From an uncultured Bifidobacteriaceae bacterium (GTDB lineage: Bacteria; Actinomycetota; Actinomycetes; Actinomycetales; Bifidobacteriaceae), in the NCBI GenBank assembly GCA_947253155.1, contig CAMXYK010000007.1, positions 1-64,000 of the forward strand: 64,000 nt of DNA, written 5' to 3'. Under the pieces are notes generated by a model, which saw only the letters and a list, made by a program, of their open reading frames with translations, was not told the origin of the DNA and did no database searches. This document shows, in pieces, positions 35,764-43,633 of the stretch; positions within the stretch are counted from its first letter, which is position 1; every line of letters starts with the position of its first letter. A program made the position numbers and the translations under genes.

Positions 35764-35801
35764 AAAAAGCCGGCCCTACGATTTCGCGGGGTCGGCTTTT
35801 T
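35764..35801. terminator. Terminator of glnA
   Basis: AAAAAGCCGGCCC and GGGTCGGCTTTTT form a long stem with flanking A and T runs, so it works in both directions. The same hairpin, loop included, differing at one base, is at 39637-39675. Heptamer AAGCTAA repeats lie between it and the glnA stop. Confidence 0.88.
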
Positions 35802-35819
35802 GTTTGGCGCGCGTGTTTA

Positions 35820-35890
35820 CTCGTGTTTGTGGACTTGGGTAGTGCGTAAGTCCACAAAAGCGCGCACACCATACCACATTTGTGGACTTA
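35820..35890. repeat. 53-bp palindromic repeat, one full and one partial copy
   Basis: TTTGTGGACTT and AAGTCCACAAA are hairpin arms in the first unit (35820-35872); the left arm recurs 53 bp later. It ends against the stop codon of the downstream minus-strand ATPase gene. Confidence 0.75.
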
Positions 35891-35895
35891 AGCGC

Positions 35896-36537
35896 TCAAG
35901 CAGATTTTTGCGTTAGCTGCTTATTCTTTAGCACGTACTTTATGTCAGCTTGAGACGCAACTTGAGAATCATGCGTCACAACAATCACACATTTGCCGTG
36001 TTTGCTAGCAAGATTCTTTAATATTGTAATAACTTCTTTAGTCGTAGCAGGGTCAAGGCTTCCTGTAGGCTCATCCGCTAAAATTACCGGCGCAGAAGAT
36101 ACCAAAGCTCGCCCAATTGCAACACGCTGCTGCTGTCCGCCGGAAAGTTGCGTAATATTGCGATTTATTTCTTCCTCCGTCAACCCAAGATCTAATAGCA
36201 CTTGAGCATCCGCGCGCGAATTTACTAATCGCAAATTTTCTAACGGCGTCAAATAGTCAATAAGATTAAAATTTTGGAAAACAAGCGAGATATGCTTTTT
36301 GCGATGCTCACAATATCCTGTTTTCGCAATATTTTCACCGTTAAAAAGCACTTCGCCACTATACGGAGTATCTAATCCAGCTAAAAGCGAAAGCATAGTG
36401 GACTTTCCAGCTCCGGAAGCTCCCATAATACTGTACATTTTGCCAGTTTCGAACTCTGCATTCACGTCATTTAGTACCGCAATATTTGCAGGTCCGTAAG
36501 TGTACTTCACATTTTTTAATTGCAATAAAGCCGACAT
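35896..36537 (-). CDS. ABC transporter ATP-binding protein, MacB/LolD type
   Basis: ATPase of 213 aa with Walker [10 protein letters not shown] (about residues 38-46), signature [15 protein letters not shown] and Walker [13 protein letters not shown], the LolD/MacB subgroup that drives FtsX-fold permeases by mechanotransmission rather than direct transport. Two such permease genes lie directly upstream in the same orientation, so the three form one ABC system. The ribosome binding site AAGGAGC precedes the ATG. Role open: export of peptide, antibiotic resistance, or cell envelope signalling. Confidence 0.9.
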   Translation of the reverse strand: MSALLQLKNVKYTYGPANIAVLNDVNAEFETGKMYSIMGASGAGKSTMLSLLAGLDTPYSGEVLFNGENIAKTGYCEHRKKHISLVFQNFNLIDYLTPLENLRLVNSRADAQVLLDLGLTEEEINRNITQLSGGQQQRVAIGRALVSSAPVILADEPTGSLDPATTKEVITILKNLASKHGKCVIVVTHDSQVASQADIKYVLKNKQLTQKSA

Positions 36538-36569
36538 AATAAGCTCCTTATTTTTACATAATTTAAATA

Positions 36570-36672
36570 TGATTTATACGATTTGATTCATTTATGCGAT
36601 TGCGCTATTTGCGATTTCGTTTTATACGATTTCGTTTTATGCGATTTTGCTATTTACGATTTCGTTTTTAGT
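36570..36672. repeat. Degenerate 13-18-bp tandem repeats between ATPase and permease genes
   Basis: About six copies of TTTATRCGATTTCGT-like units run through the 165-bp gap. They lie in the operon between cotranscribed genes and could slow or modulate read-through. Confidence 0.65.
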
Positions 36673-36702
36673 AGAAAATTCGCATACGCAACTACATTTC
36701 TG

Positions 36703-38061
36703 CTAATTCATAGCGCTTAGTATTTGCCGAGGCTTCTTTACAAATATTGGCAATACAGCAATAATTAACGCAACTATTGAAATAAGCAAACCAATAACAA
36801 AAGCAGTAAGCGTTTGCGCCAATGGCAATGCCGTAACGCCGTCCGCAATAAATGACGAATTTGCACTATGCAAAATCGCAGAACCAATAACGCCAGAAAA
36901 AGCAGCACCCAATCCCAGCGAAATAACGAATGACACAATGTTAAGTATCACTATTTCAACAAGTAATTGGCCAACTATTACTGCTTTCGACAATCCAATA
37001 GACATAAGTACGCCAATCTCGTGCATACGCGCTCTAACCCAGAACACTAGTACAAGTCCAAGCACTAAAACGCCAACAAAACTTAGCGCAACAAAAATCA
37101 TTCGCACAAGTTGTTGCACAGAATTAACTGAGTTTATTACGCTAGACAATTGCGAAGCATTCTGCTCTACATCCGCCCACTTTCCAGCAATACTTTTAGC
37201 ATGACGTATTGCATTAGCTAATAAATCAGAACGCTCAACAACACAACGCAAAACACCTCGCTTAGAAGAACCAGCTAAAGACAACGCCGAACTTAAGTCA
37301 ATAAATATGCGATTTTCTGAAGCATCCGAAGGAAGAGCTCCCTTAGTTTGCAATTTGCCGGCAAAAATACCAACAACACTAATTTTTACATTAAACCCCT
37401 GCTTAAGAGTTATAGTAGAGCCAATCTTAAGATTATTTTTCTTAGCAAAATCATGATGCACTATTGCGCTACCCGCAGAACGATTAGTAATATGCTCACC
37501 CTGCTCTAAACGGTACAATCCTTCTTGAAAACCTTGAGATAATCGGGAATCTGTTGTGCCAGTAATTCCAGCAGCATGAGCCAAAACATCATCGTCTAGT
37601 CGAGGGCCTTGCGAAGGAAGCACAATTTGCTTTCCAACAGGCGTAGCTAAAACATCGCGCTCCTCCACTACAGTTTTTACACCCGAAATCGCAGCAAATT
37701 TGCGAATTTGACTAGAGCTAATTCCTTCATTCGCGTCCAAATCTTGCGGAATTGGGGAATTAGGTACTTTAGTACCGGAATTAGTAGAAGAATTAGTATC
37801 GGAATTAGTACCGGAATTAGAATTTGTATTACTTTGCTCTGGAAGAGTTTCACCGCGCGTTTTTGCTCGTACAGTAAAACCTAAACCAATACTGGATTGA
37901 AGATGATTCCTAGCATCCTCAACAGAAGCACTAATACCAGCTTGCGAAACTAGCGCGCTTAAAACAAGAGTCATAATCAACACAATTATTGCGTTGCGTC
38001 GAGGCTTGCGAAATATTGCAAGCCACGCTCTAGAGCATAAAGAGATTAGATCAACACTCAT
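36703..38061 (-). CDS. FtsX-family ABC permease
   Basis: Permease of 452 aa with one N-terminal helix (about residues 22-42), a large extracellular domain, and three C-terminal helices (about 310-440), the MacB/FtsX layout. The external domain begins with a Thr/Asn/Ser-rich low-complexity stretch (NTNSNSGTNSDTNSS). The ATG at 38061 is preferred over a TTG at 38073, since GGGAGTG lies right before it. Together with the other permease (38160-39530) and the ATPase it forms one transporter; the two permeases probably form a heterodimer. Substrate unknown. Confidence 0.87.
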   Translation of the reverse strand: MSVDLISLCSRAWLAIFRKPRRNAIIVLIMTLVLSALVSQAGISASVEDARNHLQSSIGLGFTVRAKTRGETLPEQSNTNSNSGTNSDTNSSTNSGTKVPNSPIPQDLDANEGISSSQIRKFAAISGVKTVVEERDVLATPVGKQIVLPSQGPRLDDDVLAHAAGITGTTDSRLSQGFQEGLYRLEQGEHITNRSAGSAIVHHDFAKKNNLKIGSTITLKQGFNVKISVVGIFAGKLQTKGALPSDASENRIFIDLSSALSLAGSSKRGVLRCVVERSDLLANAIRHAKSIAGKWADVEQNASQLSSVINSVNSVQQLVRMIFVALSFVGVLVLGLVLVFWVRARMHEIGVLMSIGLSKAVIVGQLLVEIVILNIVSFVISLGLGAAFSGVIGSAILHSANSSFIADGVTALPLAQTLTAFVIGLLISIVALIIAVLPIFVKKPRQILSAMN

Positions 38062-38079
38062 AATCACTCCCAATAAACT

Positions 38080-38158
38080 TTTATAAACTTGATAAACTTT
38101 GCGAAAACTTGCTAAAACTTGCGAAAACTTTCTAAAACTTGCTAAAAATACTCAATAT
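38080..38158. repeat. 10-bp tandem repeats between the two permease genes
   Basis: Units AAAACTTGCT and AAAACTTGCG alternate about six times in the 98-bp gap. They sit just upstream of the ribosome binding site of the second permease gene. Confidence 0.7.
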
Positions 38159-38159
38159 T

Positions 38160-39530
38160 TTATTTTTGCAATCCAAGCAGTTCGCGAGGAGATTTGCACA
38201 TAATTGGCAAATAAGACAGCACTACTACAGCAACAACTACAGCGCATACTATTGCAGAAACTCCAACAAAGCACTGCAAGTCTACTTGCACAATAAGTTT
38301 TTCCAAAGTTCTAGTTGCCAAAGTTGATTCAAGATTCCCGCCAGCTTGACCCATAGTGCTCAAATCATCAGCAGCAGCAGATTTTACGGATCCGAGAGCC
38401 GCAGCACTCATCCACGGAGCGATGATTTTTGCAAAAAAGTATCCAACAACTAGCGAAGGTATTGCAATAAGTAGAACCTCGCTAACGTACTGACAAACTA
38501 TAGACAGCTTGCTGTTGCCAATCGCAGTAAATACACCAATCTCATGGCGTCGCTCATTCATCCACAACAAAAGCACCAACCCAAGCGCAATAATAGCGAA
38601 AGATATTACAGCAATAGTCGTAATAGTCATCATTGAATGAACGCCCTTAGCGACTCTCAATAAGCCAGCAACGAACTGATCGTCACGAGTTAGTTGATAA
38701 TTTTGCAAATCAATAGGCAATTTGGCAGCTTGCGCCATAATATTATCCGCATCCTCACCGCGCTTTACCCTAAAACTTGCGTCCTGATATATTTCTTTTC
38801 CTGGCTTATATTTATACAATTCGCGCGTAGTTTGCAAATCTGTATACACAGTATTGGCAGTAAGTTCCGCCCTAGTTGCAACTTGTCGCTTATTTGCTCC
38901 AGAATAAATTCCAACAATACGAGTTTTTACGGTTGCGGTTGATTGCCTAATATTGTCGGCATCGTAAGGATTAGCGCGAAGTGTAAGAACATCTCCTACA
39001 TTCAATCCATTAGCTTTAGCGAGATCTTCATGAATAAGAGATGCGTGAACATTGCTAGCGAGCAAATGCTTACCTTTAGATACGTTTATTGCTTTTGTTT
39101 TAAACGCATTAAGAGCAGTAGAATTATTGGTTCCCTCAATATTAACTGCATTTCCAAACTGCTGCTCGCGCTTTTGATCATAATCCTGAACGCCTGGAAT
39201 TCTCGCAGCTTTGGCATTAACCAAATCAGCTGTTACATTTTGGCGAACTACGTACGAAGCAATTCCATTCAACTTTGCGATTGCTTGCACATCTTTAGGT
39301 TTTACAGTTCCAGCTCCTCTAGGAGTTCCAGGATTTACTTGCGGATTATTTGCAAGTACGAAACTAGATTCAGCTTGCGATTCAACTTTTCGCACCTCGT
39401 TATTAGCAGCACTCGAAACGGCAGAAATTGCGAATAATAACGTTGAAATAAGAAATAGAACAATGAAAACTATTAATGTTTTTATTCGTTTCCTCAGAAT
39501 GTAGCGTATTGCACGAGAGATAAACGTCAT
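38160..39530 (-). CDS. FtsX-family ABC permease (first gene of operon)
   Basis: Second permease of the ABC system, 456 aa: helix about residues 17-37, extracellular domain about 40-300 with the MacB-like periplasmic core, and three helices in about 310-445. It is the first gene of the three-gene operon; 39559-39612 upstream holds GTATG/CATAC inverted words that look like a regulator binding site. A pairing of two similar-length FtsX permeases with one LolD-type ATPase is common in Gram-positive peptide-sensing or detoxification systems; no two-component system is adjacent here. Confidence 0.87.
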   Translation of the reverse strand: MTFISRAIRYILRKRIKTLIVFIVLFLISTLLFAISAVSSAANNEVRKVESQAESSFVLANNPQVNPGTPRGAGTVKPKDVQAIAKLNGIASYVVRQNVTADLVNAKAARIPGVQDYDQKREQQFGNAVNIEGTNNSTALNAFKTKAINVSKGKHLLASNVHASLIHEDLAKANGLNVGDVLTLRANPYDADNIRQSTATVKTRIVGIYSGANKRQVATRAELTANTVYTDLQTTRELYKYKPGKEIYQDASFRVKRGEDADNIMAQAAKLPIDLQNYQLTRDDQFVAGLLRVAKGVHSMMTITTIAVISFAIIALGLVLLLWMNERRHEIGVFTAIGNSKLSIVCQYVSEVLLIAIPSLVVGYFFAKIIAPWMSAAALGSVKSAAADDLSTMGQAGGNLESTLATRTLEKLIVQVDLQCFVGVSAIVCAVVVAVVVLSYLPIMCKSPRELLGLQK

Positions 39531-39558
39531 TGACTACCTTTCCACATTGAAAAATAAC

Positions 39559-39616
39559 TGTATATAGTATGCAAACATATAGTATGCAAACATACGGTAT
39601 GCCAGTATAACATACG
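39559..39616. promoter_or_regulatory. Repeated CATAC/GTATG sites upstream of the FtsX-type ABC operon
   Basis: ATATAGTATGCAAACAT occurs twice in tandem, followed by CATACGGTATG (palindromic) and AACATAC. The words GTATG and CATAC alternate as in a multi-site operator. They lie 29-86 bases upstream of the first permease start codon. Confidence 0.5.
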
Positions 39617-39636
39617 AGCACTTATAACCACAATAT

Positions 39637-39675
39637 AAAAAGCCGGCCCTACGATTTCGCTGGGTCGGCTTTTTT
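39637..39675. terminator. Terminator of the zinc-ribbon gene
   Basis: Stem AAAAAGCCGGCCC/GGGTCGGCTTTTTT, the same hairpin as at 35764-35801. It lies 147 bases after the zinc-ribbon stop codon on the minus strand and can act in both directions. Confidence 0.8.
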
Positions 39676-39821
39676 GTTAATACTTATCTTTAAAACTTTT
39701 CCAAGTTATTTTTATTTTTAAGTTATTTTGTTAAACTAACGCAAATTTTACGAAAAATACTCTATTGAAAAGCTTTTATAGAATTATTTACATTAGATTA
39801 AATTAGATTAGCAAAATTACT

Positions 39822-40901
39822 TTAGTGCAATAAAGCTCCGTACATTGCGGAAGAAATAGCACTTGTTACGATTCCCATCGTGACGCAGAATACGATAATA
39901 AGAATTATCGCAGCCACCAAAACGTAAATAACCCACAACCATTCGCGATCCATCTTACGCGTGCACTCAGCGTGGGACACGAAGGAGAATGGAAGAAGCA
40001 ACGTCAAGAAGCCTGCAAAGATTTGCAAGAACACAGAAGGAGTCGAAAGAGTAAGAATGCCAAGCAATGCTGCGCAAATCTGAATTGTTACAATCGGCAC
40101 CATCTTCTGAGCGAACTGAACATGCAACTGGCTGGCAGACATTGGATCGCCAAACATCTTTGCACCAATCAAAGCCACAACGAATGTCATATAAACGCTA
40201 ATCATTGCTGCGAAGAAAGCTGCAATGAATACAGAAATAGGCACGGAAACTCGTGGAGCAGAAATAGAACGCTCCAACATTGACGAAAGGAAGTTAGCGC
40301 CAGCATTAGTAAAAGAGTTGAAAACATTGGCACCAGATTGAACCGTGCAATAAGTTTGAATTGCAGACACAAGCGCGCTAATTACAAACACAAGCACAGC
40401 GTACAAGCTAGATACATGGTACTGCTGGGAAGGCTTCTTAATTGCGCTAATAAGCCAATGGAAGAAGTTCATCATCTGCTCAGAATTAATCTGATTCGTT
40501 GGCTGAGTATAGTGAGGAGCACCTTGCATTGCTGGAGCCTGCTGCATCATAGGCTGAGCTGGCTGGGTCGGCTGAGCCATTTGAGGATTCTGCTGAACGA
40601 ACATTGGCTGAGCTTGATTCTGAGACACAGGTTGCATTGGCTGCGTTGGCTGTGGTTGAGCCGGCTGAGATGCATACTGCTGAGCTGGCTGAGAATTTGC
40701 AAACACAGGCTGAGCCATATGAACAGGCTGCTGCATTGGTTGAGCCATTGGCTGAGCCTGAGACACAGGTTGTACAGGCTGAGCTACAGGTTGAGCTACT
40801 GGCTGAGCTACTGGTTGAGCGGCTTCAACATTATTACCGCAACCCTTACAGAATTTTGCGGAATCGTTGTTTGCTGTACCGCATTGAGAACAAACCTTCA
40901 T
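39822..40901 (-). CDS. Zinc-ribbon membrane protein with PQ-rich linker
   Basis: Protein of 359 aa: an N-terminal zinc ribbon (CSQCG at residues 4-8 and CKGCG at 18-22), a long Pro/Gln/Ala/Met-rich linker (about 27-140, with repeated QPVAQPVAQP), then a hydrophobic C-terminal half with about five helices (about 165-355). This zinc_ribbon_2 plus Yip1-like membrane layout is common in actinobacteria and lactobacilli, without an agreed function. Good ribosome binding site (GGAGAGAC). Monocistronic. The linker length is likely to vary between strains. Confidence 0.8.
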   Translation of the reverse strand: MKVCSQCGTANNDSAKFCKGCGNNVEAAQPVAQPVAQPVAQPVQPVSQAQPMAQPMQQPVHMAQPVFANSQPAQQYASQPAQPQPTQPMQPVSQNQAQPMFVQQNPQMAQPTQPAQPMMQQAPAMQGAPHYTQPTNQINSEQMMNFFHWLISAIKKPSQQYHVSSLYAVLVFVISALVSAIQTYCTVQSGANVFNSFTNAGANFLSSMLERSISAPRVSVPISVFIAAFFAAMISVYMTFVVALIGAKMFGDPMSASQLHVQFAQKMVPIVTIQICAALLGILTLSTPSVFLQIFAGFLTLLLPFSFVSHAECTRKMDREWLWVIYVLVAAIILIIVFCVTMGIVTSAISSAMYGALLH

Positions 40902-41031
40902 TTGTCTCTCCTTTATTCAATGTAGTAAATACAAGCGCTCAAGCAGTAAATTGCAAAAGCACACATGAACATTCTATTACTACTATTGAAATGCACAAAC
41001 CGATACTGCAATAATTTTTAAAACTTTAAAA

Positions 41032-41685
41032 TCATATTGCAAAACCGAGCGTGCGAGCAGCAGCTACAGGAACCGCTTCATCAGCCCAATAATCTTCAAG
41101 ATTCTCGTCTGTAGAAAGAGAACGCATTTCGGCACGATCAATATAAAGTTCGCCACGAAGATGGTCAGTTTCATGCTGGAAAATACGCGCAGGCCATCCA
41201 TGCAAACGCTCGGAATGTTGCTTGCCGTCTTCATCTTGCCAAGTTGCTTGGATGTCAAGCCAACGCTGACGCACAGCTTGATAACCAGAAACGCTTAAGC
41301 AACCTTCGTAGAAGCTACGAGTTTGAGTGCCAATCGGCTCGTAGTGAGGGTTAATAATAGCGCGGAACGGAAGCTCTGCGATATCGCGAGGATCATCTTC
41401 ATCGTCACGAACGTGATCTTCAATAACAGCAATAGCAAGACCCAAACCAATTTGCGGAGCCGCTAAACCTACGCCTGGAGCCTCAAGCATTGTGCTGTGC
41501 ATAAGAGAAATAAGTTTTGTGAGAGTAGCACGCGTAAGCTGGCCGTCATATGCCACAGTGCGCTGGCGCAAAACAGGCTCGCCAGCTTGCACAATTGGCA
41601 AAATACCATCTTCTGTAGCGGAATCAAGCAAGCGCTCAACAGCGCGACTGAGTTTCGTATCGACACTTGCGTGATGCGTAAACAT
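41032..41685 (-). CDS. def: Peptide deformylase
   Basis: Removes the N-formyl group from new proteins; a metalloenzyme (Fe or Zn). The three motifs are present: GVGLAAPQIG, EGCLSV (metal Cys) and QHETDHL (HExxH, metal ligands and catalytic Glu). The start at 41685, with AAAGGAG five bases before it, gives 217 aa, the size of actinobacterial Def; the longer frame to 41805 has no support. It reads MFTHHASVDTK at the start. Monocistronic, with about 180 bases to glmM. Confidence 0.95.
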   Translation of the reverse strand: MFTHHASVDTKLSRAVERLLDSATEDGILPIVQAGEPVLRQRTVAYDGQLTRATLTKLISLMHSTMLEAPGVGLAAPQIGLGLAIAVIEDHVRDDEDDPRDIAELPFRAIINPHYEPIGTQTRSFYEGCLSVSGYQAVRQRWLDIQATWQDEDGKQHSERLHGWPARIFQHETDHLRGELYIDRAEMRSLSTDENLEDYWADEAVPVAAARTLGFAI

Positions 41686-41863
41686 AGGTCTCCTTTTACC
41701 GTAGCGGCAATAGACGCGAAGTTGTATAAGAAAGTTTGAGCGGCACACGTTACGTACGCACATTGACGTTACGTGAAACAAGCACCAAGGTGTTAATTGT
41801 ACCAAAATTATTTGCGCACTGCTAGAGCATATTAAAACGTAAGCAGACGCAAATAAGCAAACG

Positions 41864-43276
41864 CTATAGCTTCAAATTATCAACCACAACTTGTGCAAGT
41901 CGTGCGCAAACTTCGTCTGCTTGAGCTTGAGTTGCTGCTTCACACATAACGCGCACAAGAGGCTCAGTGCCACTTGGACGAAGAAGAACGCGACCTGTAT
42001 CTCCCAAAAGTTTCGACTCTTTCTCCACAGCTGCAAGCACGGCTGCGTTAGTTTTGGAAGCCATTTTATCTACATTTGGCACATTTACTAAGCATTGTGG
42101 CAATTGCGGGAAGTCGGCTGCCATTTGAGAAAGCTTCTTGCCAGAGCGCACAACTTCGCGGCACAAAGTCAAAGCAGTAAGAGTGCCGTCGCCTGTGGTT
42201 GCAAATTCGCGATTAATTACGTGGCCGGACTGCTCGCCGCCAAGAGAATAATCATGCTTAAGCATTTCTTCCAAAACGTAACGATCGCCAACATTTGTTT
42301 GCACAGTCGCAATTCCCATGTCTTTAAGCGCAAGCTTTAAGCCGAGATTGCTCATAACTGTAACTACAAGCGTGTCGTGATTAAGCTTACCTTCAGCTTG
42401 CTTAGCGCGCGCAAGAATTCCCATAATTTGATCGCCATTAACCATATTGCCATTCTCGTCAACAGCTAAGCAGCGGTCGGCGTCACCGTCAAAAGCCACG
42501 CCTAAATCAGCCTTAGAAGCTTTAACCATTGCTTGCAACTGCTCAGGATGCGTGGAACCTGCGTGATCGTTAATATTGTAGCCGTCAGGAGAAGCGTTAA
42601 TTACGATTACTTCCGCGCCTGCTCTGCGCAAAGCTTCAGGAGCAACAACGGAAGTAGCGCCGTTCGCGCAATCTGCCACAACTCGCAAACCTGCAAGAGG
42701 CTTCGGGCGCGTAGTGGAATCGTTGCTTAAAGGCGCAACTGCAGAAACCAAGTGATCAATATATAGATTTGTTGCGGTAGTAGTATCGTGGCTAACTCGA
42801 CCAACGCCAGCGCCGGTTGGACGCTCCCAATCTTGGCCAAGCACAGCCTCAATCTCATCTTCCTTGCTATCCGGAAGCTTAAAACCGCCGCGCGCAAAGA
42901 ATTTAATGCCGTTATCTGGCATCGGATTATGAGATGCGGAAATTACAGCACCCATTTCAACGTTTAGTACGGAAGTTAAGAACGCAACTCCAGGAGTTGG
43001 GATAATTCCGGCATCAATAACGTCGAAACCGCCGGCACTCATGCCTGCAGCAAGCGCGGAAGCTAGAAAATCGCCAGAAACGCGCGTATCTCTGCCAACA
43101 AGCGCGCGGCGACGAGCGTGAGAGGAAGTATCGCTTTCGGTAGCACTAGACGCAACCAGCGCGTGCTTATCTCCCAAAACTCGAACTGCAGCGTCACCTA
43201 AATCCAAAGCAAGTTGCGCTGTTAAATCGCGATTTGCTAATCCACGCACGCCATCCGTACCAAACATTCTTGGCAT
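41864..43276 (-). CDS. glmM: Phosphoglucosamine mutase
   Basis: Converts glucosamine-6-phosphate to glucosamine-1-phosphate for peptidoglycan precursor UDP-GlcNAc. Motifs: the MFGTDGVRGLAN start, the phosphoserine loop ISASHNPMP near residue 112, the metal site DGDADR near 262, sugar-binding GGEQSGH and the phosphate-binding RPSGTEPLVRV near the end. The ATG at 43276 (470 aa, AGAGG upstream) matches GlmM; the frame opening at 43321 is not needed. One insertion (SSATESDTSSHA) near residue 45 is unusual. Confidence 0.95.
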   Translation of the reverse strand: MPRMFGTDGVRGLANRDLTAQLALDLGDAAVRVLGDKHALVASSATESDTSSHARRRALVGRDTRVSGDFLASALAAGMSAGGFDVIDAGIIPTPGVAFLTSVLNVEMGAVISASHNPMPDNGIKFFARGGFKLPDSKEDEIEAVLGQDWERPTGAGVGRVSHDTTTATNLYIDHLVSAVAPLSNDSTTRPKPLAGLRVVADCANGATSVVAPEALRRAGAEVIVINASPDGYNINDHAGSTHPEQLQAMVKASKADLGVAFDGDADRCLAVDENGNMVNGDQIMGILARAKQAEGKLNHDTLVVTVMSNLGLKLALKDMGIATVQTNVGDRYVLEEMLKHDYSLGGEQSGHVINREFATTGDGTLTALTLCREVVRSGKKLSQMAADFPQLPQCLVNVPNVDKMASKTNAAVLAAVEKESKLLGDTGRVLLRPSGTEPLVRVMCEAATQAQADEVCARLAQVVVDNLKL

Positions 43277-43633
43277 AATAAAGCCTCTTTCGCAAAAATC
43301 ACTTTCTTTGCGCGCAAGCAAACAACATTGCTTACTAGCGCATCACACACTGCTTGCTATCTTACTCGTAGCATTACATAACGCGCTAGCGCATTGACCA
43401 AGCGAGCGTTACATACAAACTCACTAAGTCCACAAAAGCGAGATAAATTCCCCGTGTTTGGAGCGCTGCACAGTCTTAAACCCTCCAAACGCGAGAAAAA
43501 TCCCCCACGTTTGGAGCGCTACACAGTCTTAAACCCTCCAAACGCGAGAAAACCACCTCACATTTGGAGCACCACAGTAAGCTTGACACTCCAAACTCGC
43601 GCCACACTATGAGCGCGAAAGCAGGACGTAGCA
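43277..43633. repeat. Gene-free 357 bp with three 53-bp tandem palindromic repeats
   Basis: Units at 43440-43492, 43493-43545 and 43546-43598 share CCCCAC-TTTGGAG and CCTCCAAACGCGAGA; unit 3 ends in the variant CTCCAAACTC. Just before them, TAAGTCCACAAAAGCGAGA is a right half-site of the other repeat family, joined in the same spacing. The rest between glmM and the pepN end has no gene; 43591-43609 recurs exactly at 31282-31300. Confidence 0.85.
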
